A DNA stretch of 64,000 bases from Prevotella sp. (GTDB lineage: Bacteria > Bacteroidota > Bacteroidia > Bacteroidales > Bacteroidaceae). Position numbers and translations under genes: made by a program. Under the pieces are notes generated by a model. It saw only the letters and a program-made list of their open reading frames with translations. It did no database searches and was not told where the DNA came from. The stretch is from assembly GCA_017645645.1 (NCBI GenBank), contig JAGCOB010000028.1, positions 62,001 to 126,000 of the forward strand, written 5' to 3'. This document shows, one piece after another, positions 31,098-39,975 of this stretch. Each line of letters opens with the position of its first letter. Positions within the stretch are counted from its first letter, which is position 1.

Positions 31098-33896
31098 CTA
31101 CAGACTTTCCGCGAAGGTCTCGGTGACTTTGTGCTCACAGGGAATCCAACACCAGAAGGTGGAGCCGTGCCCCGGACCTTCGCTGGTGACACCGATAGTG
31201 CCTCCGCAACGCTCTACAATACTTTTGCTGATAGCCAATCCCAAGCCGGTTCCCTGAACGAAATCGTTAAGTTTGACAAAACGTTCGAAGACAGAGGCTT
31301 GTTTCTCTTTGGGGATACCGGTACCGGTGTCTTCGCAGTAGATGTAGAGACCGAACTGTTGACTTTCGTTCTCGCAATAGCGGTATCCCACCTTGATGTG
31401 TCCCTCCTTAGTGTACTTAACAGCATTGGTCACGAAGTTGGTGATGATCTGCTGAATACGCCCTTTGTCAAGATGTGTTTTGAATGTCTTGTAGGGATTC
31501 TCTTTGATGAATTGGACTGTCGGTGTCTGTACACGTTGCGCAAGTGTCTGACAGATGTCATCGAAGGCCTGTGCGAAGTCAACGTTAGTGGGCTCAATGT
31601 CCATGGGTTTAGATTTGATGTCAGATGCCTCGAGGATGTCGCTGACTAATCGGAGGAGCATGTCGCAGTTATTGCGGATGATGCGGATGAGTCCCTGCTT
31701 CTCGTCGTCATCGTCAATCATGGGCAGTACATCCGAGAATCCGACGATGGAGTTGAGTGGCGTACGTATCTCGTGTGTCATGTTGGCGAGGAAGGTCGCT
31801 TTGAGGCGTCCAGAATCCTCGGCACGTGCCGTCTCTATGCGTAGTTTCTCCTGTGCCTCCATGAGGTCGGTGATATTACGTGAGAGTCCGAAGTATTCTG
31901 TGAGTTGCCCGTTTTTGTTGAAGATAGGGATACCGGAGATGGAATACCAAGTGGGTTCATCGTCGAAGAGTGTATGCTCAAAGGGTAGAATGGTAATGTA
32001 TGGTTTGCCCTGCTGCATGGCTCTTTGAATCTCGACCAGTGCTGTCCTGCGAGCTTCTGGACTGACGGTTTCCAAATAATCCTCAATAGTTTCCGTGTAT
32101 TCTGTCTGTCCACTGGTGCGTGACATATTGATGATATTCTTTGCTGGCAGGTAGTGCCAGATATACATCTGACTTTCCTTCAACAAGTAGCAGAGCTGTC
32201 CCTCATAGCGTTTGGCTGCCTCATTGATGGCATGTAGTCGGCGGTCATGTTCGCGCTGCTCCATATAGATGTTGCGCTCAGCAGTAATGTCGCGATTAGT
32301 GATGATGTAATAGACCAGTTCATCGTTGTCGTCTATTACGGGAAGAGCGCGGAATTCAGTATATTTGTCTATCCCCAATTGCGGTTCATAGATACGCTGG
32401 CAGGTGTGCAAGATTTCTCGAGCCCCAGGTCTATAAACACCTTTGAGGTTCGGAAAGTCGAAGAGTGAGGTGCCGTAGAAGAATTGTTTATTCTTTTCAT
32501 TTATTTCGCAGAATTCGAGCATCTTCTTGTTGATGTCAAGGAGGTTGCCGTTGGCATCGTAGAACGACATTGGGACGAGATTGGTGTCGAACATCTTCTT
32601 GTACTTGCTGGCAACGGTCTTGATGCGGCGGTTTTCGTTGATCTCGTCGGTGATGTCCTTTGTGGTGTAGACAATGTAGAGTAATTTGTCGTTTTCCCTT
32701 TCAGCGATGGCATTTCCATAGTAGTATCTCCAACGAGGTGACTCGCTAGTTCCATGATTGAATTTAAGATTGATGTCGAAATGGTTGATGGCACCAGTAA
32801 TCAGTTGCGCGTTGAGATTGTGCAACTGCTGAGCTCCTTCGGCAGACATGCGCTTCAGGAACTCCTCAGGAGACATCTCCTTTAGTGGCATCATATCACC
32901 ATATTTATTACGTAGCAGGTTGCTTTTGAAATCCCACTCCACTACAAAGTAGTCGCCCATATTGAGCACCTGGTTCATCATCTGTCCCAAGTCAGAACTC
33001 TCACGTACCGACTGCCTCACCCTCTGGCGGACAATGTGAATGAGCAGTAATATGGCGATGGCTGTCACAAGCAATCCTACGAGGATGTAGACTGCTACAG
33101 GCGACGTGTCGTCATGCTCGCGTTCAGGATGGAACCAACGGTCGTAGACCTTCTGCAGTTTGCCTGCCTGTTCCAGACGGGTGTATTGGTCGTCAATGAT
33201 ATCAATAAGATCTTTGTTGTAGCCGATGATTCGCAGTTCTCCAGCAGGGATGTCTATATCGTCGAGGGTTATACCGTTGAGTCCAAGTTCTTGAATCTTA
33301 TAAGTGAGGGGTATCTCTCCCCAAATATAGTATTTGTATTTGCCCTGGATGATGCCTGTCAGACCGTCCTTAGGCGAGTGGTATTCTATGGCAAACGGCA
33401 GTTTCCCTTTTTCGGCAAGAGCCATTGCCGCATAGTCATCCTCCTTAAGGATGAGCGTATCTGACGGCAGAAGGTTGGCAATCCGATTTAGCGGTTTAGT
33501 ATTTTCGCGACGTGCCACTTTTATGTTGTAATAGTTGATATACTTGTGGGTCACCGAATAGGGAGCGTCTTTATAGAAGGAGTACAGGGCGTGTATAAGG
33601 TCAGCCTCATGTTTCTTAAAAATCTTTGTGGCGACGTGCCATTCCTGCATGACGAACTTATGGGGAATGTTGAGTTGGTTGAGAATTTCGTTGAGCACGT
33701 CAACATTGTATCCAGCAGGCTGTCCTTCAGCATTGATAAACTCGAAGGGACGGAAGTCCCAGTCACAGACAATAATTAGAGGCTTCTCCTCGGTATAACC
33801 AAAGTTGTTGGCAGCGAAGAGAGAAGAGAACAGGGTTAAAAGGTAGAAGAGTAAAACGATTGACCTTTTCCCGTTTTGGAACATATCTCGTATCAT
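31098..33896 (-). CDS. Sensor histidine kinase with periplasmic SBP_bac_3-like domain and PAS domains
   Basis: 932 residues. A signal peptide (IVLLFYLLTLFSSLFA) leads to a type-3 solute-binding-like domain, about 35-265 (PLIIVCDWDFRPFEFINAEGQPAGYNVDVLNEIL). A transmembrane helix at about 275-295 (VAVYILVGLLVTAIAILLLIHIV) is followed by PAS-type regions, then the HisKA box (FLANMTHEIRTPLNSIVGF) and an ATPase domain (NFVTNAVKYTKEG, DTGTGIPKE, GTGLGLAISK). No receiver or DNA-binding domain is attached, so a separate response regulator elsewhere is needed. It is the last gene of an operon with a paralogous kinase 14 bp upstream. Ligands of this sensor class are usually amino acids or related small solutes. 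MFQNGK four codons in is an alternative start. Confidence 0.9.
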   Translation of the reverse strand: MIRDMFQNGKRSIVLLFYLLTLFSSLFAANNFGYTEEKPLIIVCDWDFRPFEFINAEGQPAGYNVDVLNEILNQLNIPHKFVMQEWHVATKIFKKHEADLIHALYSFYKDAPYSVTHKYINYYNIKVARRENTKPLNRIANLLPSDTLILKEDDYAAMALAEKGKLPFAIEYHSPKDGLTGIIQGKYKYYIWGEIPLTYKIQELGLNGITLDDIDIPAGELRIIGYNKDLIDIIDDQYTRLEQAGKLQKVYDRWFHPEREHDDTSPVAVYILVGLLVTAIAILLLIHIVRQRVRQSVRESSDLGQMMNQVLNMGDYFVVEWDFKSNLLRNKYGDMMPLKEMSPEEFLKRMSAEGAQQLHNLNAQLITGAINHFDINLKFNHGTSESPRWRYYYGNAIAERENDKLLYIVYTTKDITDEINENRRIKTVASKYKKMFDTNLVPMSFYDANGNLLDINKKMLEFCEINEKNKQFFYGTSLFDFPNLKGVYRPGAREILHTCQRIYEPQLGIDKYTEFRALPVIDDNDELVYYIITNRDITAERNIYMEQREHDRRLHAINEAAKRYEGQLCYLLKESQMYIWHYLPAKNIINMSRTSGQTEYTETIEDYLETVSPEARRTALVEIQRAMQQGKPYITILPFEHTLFDDEPTWYSISGIPIFNKNGQLTEYFGLSRNITDLMEAQEKLRIETARAEDSGRLKATFLANMTHEIRTPLNSIVGFSDVLPMIDDDDEKQGLIRIIRNNCDMLLRLVSDILEASDIKSKPMDIEPTNVDFAQAFDDICQTLAQRVQTPTVQFIKENPYKTFKTHLDKGRIQQIITNFVTNAVKYTKEGHIKVGYRYCENESQQFGLYIYCEDTGTGIPKEKQASVFERFVKLNDFVQGTGLGLAISKSIVERCGGTIGVTSEGPGHGSTFWCWIPCEHKVTETFAESL

Positions 33897-33910
33897 GTAG
33901 TGTTATTATT

Positions 33911-36700
33911 TTATTTTTTATTTTCAAACTTCAATCCTGTATCTTGACTACCATTGCTGATATTGCAAGGAATGATAACCCATACGATAGTGCCTTTGCC
34001 GACCTCGGATCTCAGGTGTATCCTTCCTCCCATCAGCTTGACGACCTCCTGACAGATAGGCAATCCTAATCCGCTGCTATTTTTTTTGGTGGTGACAAAA
34101 CGCTCGAAAACTCTCTCTGTCTGATCGGCTGGTATGCCACAGCCTGTGTCTTGAACGGCTATTGTAAGGTCCTCACTGTTATAGTCGAAGCGTGCACGGA
34201 CATAACCAGAGGAAGTATGTTGAGCAGCGTTGGTGATAATCTGGTCGATGATGAAACCTGTATTGGTCTGGTCGATGTCGAGCGTGAGGTCCTCGTAAGG
34301 GGTATCAATGGTATATTTGACACCAGGTTGCTGACAGTACTTCCATGCAGCCTGGCAACGTTCCTTAAAGAAAGTGGCAAAATCAACGGGCTCAGGTCTG
34401 AATTTAATCATACCAGCATCGAGACGTGAGAGGAAGAGAATGTTGTTGACCAAGGTCAGCAGAATACGAGAGCTTTTCTTAATCTCTTCGATGTAGAAAT
34501 GCTCGTCTTCGCTATTCTGGCTTTGCTCAATGAGTTCGGCGAAGCCAACTACAGAATTAAGTGGCGTACGGATTTCGTGGCACATATTATGCAGGAAGGC
34601 GTTCTTTACTTCTTCTACCTCCTGTGCTTTCTTGGTTTCGAGAGCCAGTTGTTCTTCAGTAGCCTTGATGTCGCTGATGTCACGGCACATACCGAAATAA
34701 TTGGTAATATATCCGTTGGCATCTGTCACTGGCACGAATGAGAATGTCAGATAAAGCGGTTTGTCTCCCTTTGTGCGGATAGTGGACTTGACAACAATTT
34801 TGACAGACTGTTGGGTGCGGCTGTCCATCGTGTTCATGATGCGCTGAATGGTTTTCTTCGACTCCTCGGCAGTCAGCGAAATCAAGCGTGTCTGTGTCAG
34901 TCGGTACTGAACATGTTCAATCTCGCTGTAGACGGTCAGCATGTGGGTGTCGGGTGAATATTCAACGATGCGCAAGCCACCGTTTTTCATGACGTAGTCG
35001 ATATTGCGCATATAGTCCTGCAACTCGTCAGTGGCCTCCTGCAATTTAGTGATTTTCTTCTGAAGACTGGAGTAGGACTTAGCTAATTCCGTAACGTCGC
35101 GCCCTGTCCCATAGATGCCCAGCAATTTGCCTTCATCGTCACGGACGGGTACCAACTGCAGCTCATAATACAATTCATCTCTTCCCAGATACTGGTTGAG
35201 GGTACGTTTGTCGTCAGGCGACTTGTATATCTGTGTGAGGTAAGTATAATCTAAGTCGTCGAGGGAGAGATTAGGGTCTCCTATTACATTCTGAACCGAA
35301 ATATGGCTGTCGATGATACGCTGGATATCACCACCGATACCTTTGGCCGCCTTATCGTTCATATCATCAATGAAACCGTTTTCGTCGTATGACACCGTAT
35401 CGACCATGGCAGAGTTGAAAATATGTTGGTAACGCAACATGGTGTCCTTCTGCTGTTGTTGGCGTTGGCGTGCTTCTGTGATGTTGGTGGTGGCACCGAT
35501 GAGGACAATGGGGTTGCCGTTTTTGTCGCGCTTCATTACCGAGAAGTCAACGGAGAAGATGTGTGCCGTCTTATCATCCTTTTTGATAGCATGGAATTCC
35601 ATGGTCTCTTGTTCCTTCTTTTGGGCGGCTAACTCGTCGAGTAGGATGCATAGCCGTTCAAAGTCTTCAGGAATCAAATAGAAATGGATAAAGTCCGGTG
35701 ACAGTGGGATAGAGGACTTTTTGCCTTCTTGGCTGATGCTGGTGAGCGTTTTGGAAGCGATGTTATACAGCCAGATATGTACTTTGCTCGTATTCAGAAT
35801 GAGAGAAAGACGGTTATTGGTGCGTCGCAGATTTTTTGTCATTCTGCGTTCATAGAGGCGGGAGAAAATATAATAGATAAGGAATAAGATGATAATAGTC
35901 AATAGTGCAGCAACCACATACCACACCCATGAAGGAATGCCCGTCTCTTTGTGTTCCGGATAGAACCACTTGTTTTGGATGGGTTGCAGTCGGTCCTCGG
36001 AGTTCAATTTAGCAAAAACGCTGTCTACCTGCTCCAATAGGCGTTCATCATTTGACATGAACTTATACTCTCCGTGTGGAATATTAACAGGTGTCAGTTC
36101 CAATTCGTCGTAGTTGAACTTGTGAAGCAGCCATTTCAGGGATAGTGTGTTCCATGCAATCTGACTACCTTTATGGTTGTGAACATACTGCAAGGCTTCC
36201 TGCATATCGTTATAGGGTATGGCGTTTTTCCCCCATCCCCGTTCTTCCATGAGATGGTGGCTGAAACTGCCTCCATGAACGATGACTCGGTGTTTGGCGA
36301 GGTCGTCGACACTTTTGACGAGTACAGGCTCGTCTTTACGGTGGACGATGCTGTGGGTGAATATCTGGATGACACTTTTGCCATACTGTGCATATTCGTT
36401 ATGGAAATATGCGTCCATACCGCACATCAAGTCAGCGCGTCCTGCCTTGAGGTCGTTCAGCGCATCCTGTGTAGGTTTCAGTTTGATTTTGTAGGGGATG
36501 TCCAACTCTTTGAAGATAAGTTTCAACAGGTCTATATTATAACCTGTAGGCTCACCAAAATCATTGACAAACGAATACGGCCACAAATCCCAAGCATCCT
36601 CATAAATCAGAGGGTGCTCTTCATCATAGATACGTGCCGTAGAAATGGTCGGTAAAAGGCTTATGAGTATGACGAATAAGATGTATTTTTTTCTCTTCAT
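33911..36700 (-). CDS. Sensor histidine kinase with periplasmic SBP_bac_3-like domain (paralogue)
   Basis: 929 residues from ATG at 36698-36700; the open frame extends further upstream, but only the chosen start gives a signal peptide (MKRKKYILFVILISLLPTISTA) and a normal 13-bp gap to the nucleosidase gene. A solute-binding domain (LIYEDAWDLWPYSFVNDFGEPTGYNIDLLKLIF) is followed by a membrane helix (VWYVVAALLTIIILFLIYYIF), several PAS segments, HisKA (FLHNMCHEIRTPLNSVVGF), and ATPase boxes (NAAQHTSSG, DTGCGIPADQ, SGLGLPICQ). The domain order equals that of the downstream kinase, so the pair arose by duplication and may sense different ligands or heterodimerise. Confidence 0.9.
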   Translation of the reverse strand: MKRKKYILFVILISLLPTISTARIYDEEHPLIYEDAWDLWPYSFVNDFGEPTGYNIDLLKLIFKELDIPYKIKLKPTQDALNDLKAGRADLMCGMDAYFHNEYAQYGKSVIQIFTHSIVHRKDEPVLVKSVDDLAKHRVIVHGGSFSHHLMEERGWGKNAIPYNDMQEALQYVHNHKGSQIAWNTLSLKWLLHKFNYDELELTPVNIPHGEYKFMSNDERLLEQVDSVFAKLNSEDRLQPIQNKWFYPEHKETGIPSWVWYVVAALLTIIILFLIYYIFSRLYERRMTKNLRRTNNRLSLILNTSKVHIWLYNIASKTLTSISQEGKKSSIPLSPDFIHFYLIPEDFERLCILLDELAAQKKEQETMEFHAIKKDDKTAHIFSVDFSVMKRDKNGNPIVLIGATTNITEARQRQQQQKDTMLRYQHIFNSAMVDTVSYDENGFIDDMNDKAAKGIGGDIQRIIDSHISVQNVIGDPNLSLDDLDYTYLTQIYKSPDDKRTLNQYLGRDELYYELQLVPVRDDEGKLLGIYGTGRDVTELAKSYSSLQKKITKLQEATDELQDYMRNIDYVMKNGGLRIVEYSPDTHMLTVYSEIEHVQYRLTQTRLISLTAEESKKTIQRIMNTMDSRTQQSVKIVVKSTIRTKGDKPLYLTFSFVPVTDANGYITNYFGMCRDISDIKATEEQLALETKKAQEVEEVKNAFLHNMCHEIRTPLNSVVGFAELIEQSQNSEDEHFYIEEIKKSSRILLTLVNNILFLSRLDAGMIKFRPEPVDFATFFKERCQAAWKYCQQPGVKYTIDTPYEDLTLDIDQTNTGFIIDQIITNAAQHTSSGYVRARFDYNSEDLTIAVQDTGCGIPADQTERVFERFVTTKKNSSGLGLPICQEVVKLMGGRIHLRSEVGKGTIVWVIIPCNISNGSQDTGLKFENKK

Positions 36701-36713
36701 AGAAAGATAACCG

Positions 36714-37391
36714 TTAGAGGGATTCGACGAAAGTCTTGGTGACGTGGAAGGAGTTGTCGGCGATGGTATTCCAGAAATCATGATACTGGGAGGCATCAGT
36801 GTCACGAAGGGGGATGTCACTGATGACACGGAAGGAGATAAAAGGTACCTTGTTGAGATAACAGGTCTGGGCAATGGCACACGACTCCATATCCACCGCT
36901 TTTGCCTCTGGGAAGATGTCAATGATGCTCTGCATCTTCTCTTTGGTATCCACGAACCAGTCGCCAGTGACGATCAGACCTTGGTGGAGGCGGGGCTGTT
37001 GGCTGTTGGATGTTGGCTGTTGGCTAAAAGCTAATTGCCAAGAGCTAATAGCTTTTTCCAACAGATAGGGGTCGGCTTGATAGCGGACAGGGAGTCCCTG
37101 TACTTGTCCGTAGACGGTGGTGTTGTCGATGGCGGTACCGCAGTAGACGTCATGGTAGGTGATTTCAGAACCGACAATAATGTCTTGTACGTTGATGTCG
37201 TCACCGTTCCCTCCGGCGCAGCCGCTAGAGATAATCACGTCAGGGTGATACTCGTTGATCATCCTTTGTGCTCCCAAGGCTGCATTCACCTTGCCGATAC
37301 CACATTTTTCCACACGTACATTCCCGTCGTTAAAGAGTTGCTGGAGTTGTTTCAACTCCTTATCCATTGCCACGATAATTCCTATTTTCAT
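36714..37391 (-). CDS. mtnN: 5'-methylthioadenosine/S-adenosylhomocysteine nucleosidase
   Basis: 225 residues; hydrolyses methylthioadenosine and S-adenosylhomocysteine to adenine and the ribosyl product. It opens MKIGIIVAMDKELKQL and has IISSGCAGG, VDMESCAIAQ with the substrate-binding Met-Glu, and FRVISDIP with the catalytic Asp. An unusual stretch, AISSWQLAFSQQPTSNSQQP, is encoded by a 63-bp repeat element also found in the GSCFA gene. It is the first gene of the operon with two sensor kinases; a functional link is not evident. The promoter has TAACTTTG at 37414-37421 on the minus strand. Confidence 0.92.
   Translation of the reverse strand: MKIGIIVAMDKELKQLQQLFNDGNVRVEKCGIGKVNAALGAQRMINEYHPDVIISSGCAGGNGDDINVQDIIVGSEITYHDVYCGTAIDNTTVYGQVQGLPVRYQADPYLLEKAISSWQLAFSQQPTSNSQQPRLHQGLIVTGDWFVDTKEKMQSIIDIFPEAKAVDMESCAIAQTCYLNKVPFISFRVISDIPLRDTDASQYHDFWNTIADNSFHVTKTFVESL
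36993..37055 (-). repeat. 63-bp repeat element inside mtnN
   Basis: Contains AGCCAAC-type heptamers in tandem. Read on the minus strand it is 52/63 identical to 43063-43125 in the GSCFA gene and is translated in the same frame there. Similar TTAGC/AGCCAA words are common in spacers of these genomes, so a spacer repeat probably entered the gene. Confidence 0.8.
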
Positions 37392-37409
37392 ATTGTTTTA
37401 CTGTTTTAT

Positions 37410-37446
37410 GGTGCAAAGTTACGAATAAAATTCGTATATTTGCACC
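37410..37446. promoter_or_regulatory. Symmetric divergent promoter, mtnN / YfhO gene
   Basis: Arms of 17 bp, GGTGCAAAGTTACGAAT (37410-37426) and its near complement (37430-37446), match at 15 of 17 positions around a 3-bp centre. Each arm contains a -7 element pointing outwards: TAACTTTG on minus (37414-37421) and TATATTTG on plus (37435-37442). The two -7 elements are so close that RNA polymerase binding should be mutually exclusive. No good TTG -33 is seen for either. Confidence 0.65.
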
Positions 37447-37466
37447 CAAAAAGAAGATATTTGATT

Positions 37467-39971
37467 ATGAAAAGTTTGAAACAGTGGCTGCCGGATATCT
37501 TGGTAGTAGTATTATTTGCATTGATATCGTTTGCCTATTTCTTCCCAGCCGACATTGAGGGACGCATTCTCTATCGCCATGATACGTCAGCAGGACGCGG
37601 GGCAGGACAAGAGGCTTCGGAATATGTTCAAAGGACGGGAGAGCGTACCCGTTGGACTAATGCGCTGTTCGGTGGTATGCCGACTTACCAGATGGCTCCG
37701 TCGTATAAGAGTACCGACACGCTGTCGAAGGTGGAGAAGGCGTATCATCTGTGGCTGCCGGAAAATGTATGGTATGTGTTTGCCTACCTGTTAGGTTTCT
37801 ATATCCTGTTACGTGCCTTCGACTTTCGTTGGTATTTAGCCACTTTGGGGGCTGTCGTCTGGGCGTTCAGCAGCTATTTCTTCATCATCATTGCTGCAGG
37901 ACATATTTGGAAGGTCATGGCACTTGCCTATCTGCCGCCGATGATAGCTGGTATCGTCCTTGCCTATCGGGGGAAATATGCGTGGGGACTGATTGTCACC
38001 GCGTTGTTCTGTGCCTTGGAGGTCCTTGCCAACCATGTACAGATGACTTATTATTATCTGTTTGTCATTCTGGCGATGGTGATTGCGTTTGTGATTGAGG
38101 GAGTGAAGAAGAAAGATTGGCAGCATCTATTGAAGGCGACGGGTGTCTGTCTGGCAGGTGGTGCCATCGGTGTCTGTATCAACATGTCAAATCTCTACCA
38201 TACATGGGAGTATGGCAAGGAATCGATGCGTGGCAAGAGTGAGCTGGTGAAGGCGAATGCCGCCAACCAGACCTCCAGTGGTCTGGACCGTGACTACATC
38301 ACCCAGTGGAGCTACGGTATCGATGAGACATGGACATTGCTGGTGCCGAACACAAAGGGTGGTGCCTCTGTGCCGATGGTACTGAACAAGACTGCCATGC
38401 AACATGCCAATAACGACTATCTCGGTATCTATGAACAGATCGGACAATATTGGGGCAACCAGCCGATGACGGCAGGTCCCGTCTATGTGGGAGCCTTCGT
38501 GCTGATGCTCTTCATTTTAGGACTGTTCATCGTCAAGGGACCGTTGAAGTGGACATTGTTAGCTGTTACGATTCTCTCCGTCCTGTTGTCGTGGGGTCGT
38601 AATTTCATGCCGTTTACGGACTTCTTCCTCGACTATATCCCGATGTATGCGAAGTTCCGTACGGTCGCCTCTATCCTCGTCATCGCTGAGTTTACGATAC
38701 CGTTGCTGGCGATGTTGGCGTTGAAGAAGGTCGTGGATGAGCCGGAGATATTAAAGTCGAAGATGAAGTATATTTATATCAGTTTTGGATTGACAGGTGG
38801 ACTGGCTTTACTTTTCGCCCTGATGCCGAAACTATTCTTCTCCGATTTTATCAGTTATAGTGAGATGCGGGCGATGAGTCAGATTCCTGCAGAGCAACTC
38901 ACTCCGTTATTGGAGAACCTCACCGAGATGCGTGTAGCCGTGTTTACGGCAGACTGCTGGCGTTCCTTCTGGATCATCGTCATCGGTACGGCAGGTCTGT
39001 TGTTGTATAAGTATAGGAAGCTGCGTGCCGAATGGCTTGTAGGCATTTTGACAATACTCTGTCTCTTTGATATGTGGCAGGTCAACAAACGCTATCTGAA
39101 TGACGAGATGTTTGTATCGAAGACCGTTCGTGAGGAACCTATTCAGAAGTCTGCTGCCATCGACCATATCCTGCAAGACAAGTCGCTCGACTACCGAGTG
39201 CTGAACCTCGCTTCGAATACGTTCAACGAAAACGAGACTAGTTTCTACTTGAAGAGCATTGGAGGTTACCATGCCGCTAAGTTACGCCGTTATCAGGAAC
39301 TTATCGATGCCTATATCTCGAAGGAGATGGAGCAGACATTCAGTGCTATTGTTGAGGCACAGGGTGATATGACACTGGTAAAGGGTGATTCTGTTTGTCC
39401 TGTGTTGAACATGTTGAATACCAAGTACTTTATTCTGCCCCTGCAGGGCGGTCAGACCGTCCCTGTGGAGAATCCCTATACTTATGGTAATGCCTGGCTG
39501 GTGGATAAAGTCACCTATGTGGATAATGCCAACCAGGAATTGGACGGCATCGCCAAACTCAACCTCCGTCATGAGGCGATTGCAGACAAGAAATTCAAGG
39601 AATTGTTGGGCGAGAGTATCGTACAGGATACGTTGAGTGTGGTACGTATCAAGAGTTACGAACCTAACCGGTTGTCGTATGAGGTAGAGTCGGACAAAGG
39701 GGGTGTCATCGTCTTCTCAGAGATATATTATCCGGGATGGACTGCTACGGTGGATGGCGTGGAACAGGAACTGGGACGCGTCGATTATGTGTTACGAGCT
39801 CTGCAAGTGAAGCCCGGTAAGCATGAGATCGTGCTTAGTTTCTTCCCGAAGAGTATCACTACGACGGAGACTATTGCCTATGTGGCACTGGCTATCCTGT
39901 TGTTATTACTCATCGCACTGGCTATACAGGCCTATCGTCAGCGTAAGAAAGTATCGGATACCAAAGAATGA
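37467..39971 (+). CDS. YfhO-family membrane protein
   Basis: 834 residues from ATG at 37467, chosen because the N-terminus MKSLKQWLPDILVVVLFALISF is the first membrane helix; the open frame upstream overlaps the opposite-strand mtnN gene. About a dozen further helices occur in the first 600 residues (VFAYLLGFYILLRAF, AWGLIVTALFCALEVLANHV, TLLAVTILSVLLSW), then a soluble beta-rich C-terminal domain (YYPGWTATVDGVEQELGRVDYVLRALQVKPGKHEI) and a final helix. YfhO proteins are GT-C-like glycosyltransferases or membrane glycosylation proteins in known cases. The promoter is at 37435-37442. The next gene, fkp, is 4 bp downstream. Confidence 0.85.
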   Translation: MKSLKQWLPDILVVVLFALISFAYFFPADIEGRILYRHDTSAGRGAGQEASEYVQRTGERTRWTNALFGGMPTYQMAPSYKSTDTLSKVEKAYHLWLPENVWYVFAYLLGFYILLRAFDFRWYLATLGAVVWAFSSYFFIIIAAGHIWKVMALAYLPPMIAGIVLAYRGKYAWGLIVTALFCALEVLANHVQMTYYYLFVILAMVIAFVIEGVKKKDWQHLLKATGVCLAGGAIGVCINMSNLYHTWEYGKESMRGKSELVKANAANQTSSGLDRDYITQWSYGIDETWTLLVPNTKGGASVPMVLNKTAMQHANNDYLGIYEQIGQYWGNQPMTAGPVYVGAFVLMLFILGLFIVKGPLKWTLLAVTILSVLLSWGRNFMPFTDFFLDYIPMYAKFRTVASILVIAEFTIPLLAMLALKKVVDEPEILKSKMKYIYISFGLTGGLALLFALMPKLFFSDFISYSEMRAMSQIPAEQLTPLLENLTEMRVAVFTADCWRSFWIIVIGTAGLLLYKYRKLRAEWLVGILTILCLFDMWQVNKRYLNDEMFVSKTVREEPIQKSAAIDHILQDKSLDYRVLNLASNTFNENETSFYLKSIGGYHAAKLRRYQELIDAYISKEMEQTFSAIVEAQGDMTLVKGDSVCPVLNMLNTKYFILPLQGGQTVPVENPYTYGNAWLVDKVTYVDNANQELDGIAKLNLRHEAIADKKFKELLGESIVQDTLSVVRIKSYEPNRLSYEVESDKGGVIVFSEIYYPGWTATVDGVEQELGRVDYVLRALQVKPGKHEIVLSFFPKSITTTETIAYVALAILLLLLIALAIQAYRQRKKVSDTKE

Positions 39972-39975
39972 CGCT

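Noticed and set aside
36701..36922. N-terminal extension of the upstream sensor kinase frame
   Set aside because: Overlaps mtnN in the same direction and has low-complexity Ser/Pro composition; the signal peptide begins at 36700.
37035..37466. N-terminal extension of the YfhO-like frame
   Set aside because: Antisense to mtnN and upstream of the promoter; membrane helix 1 starts at 37467.
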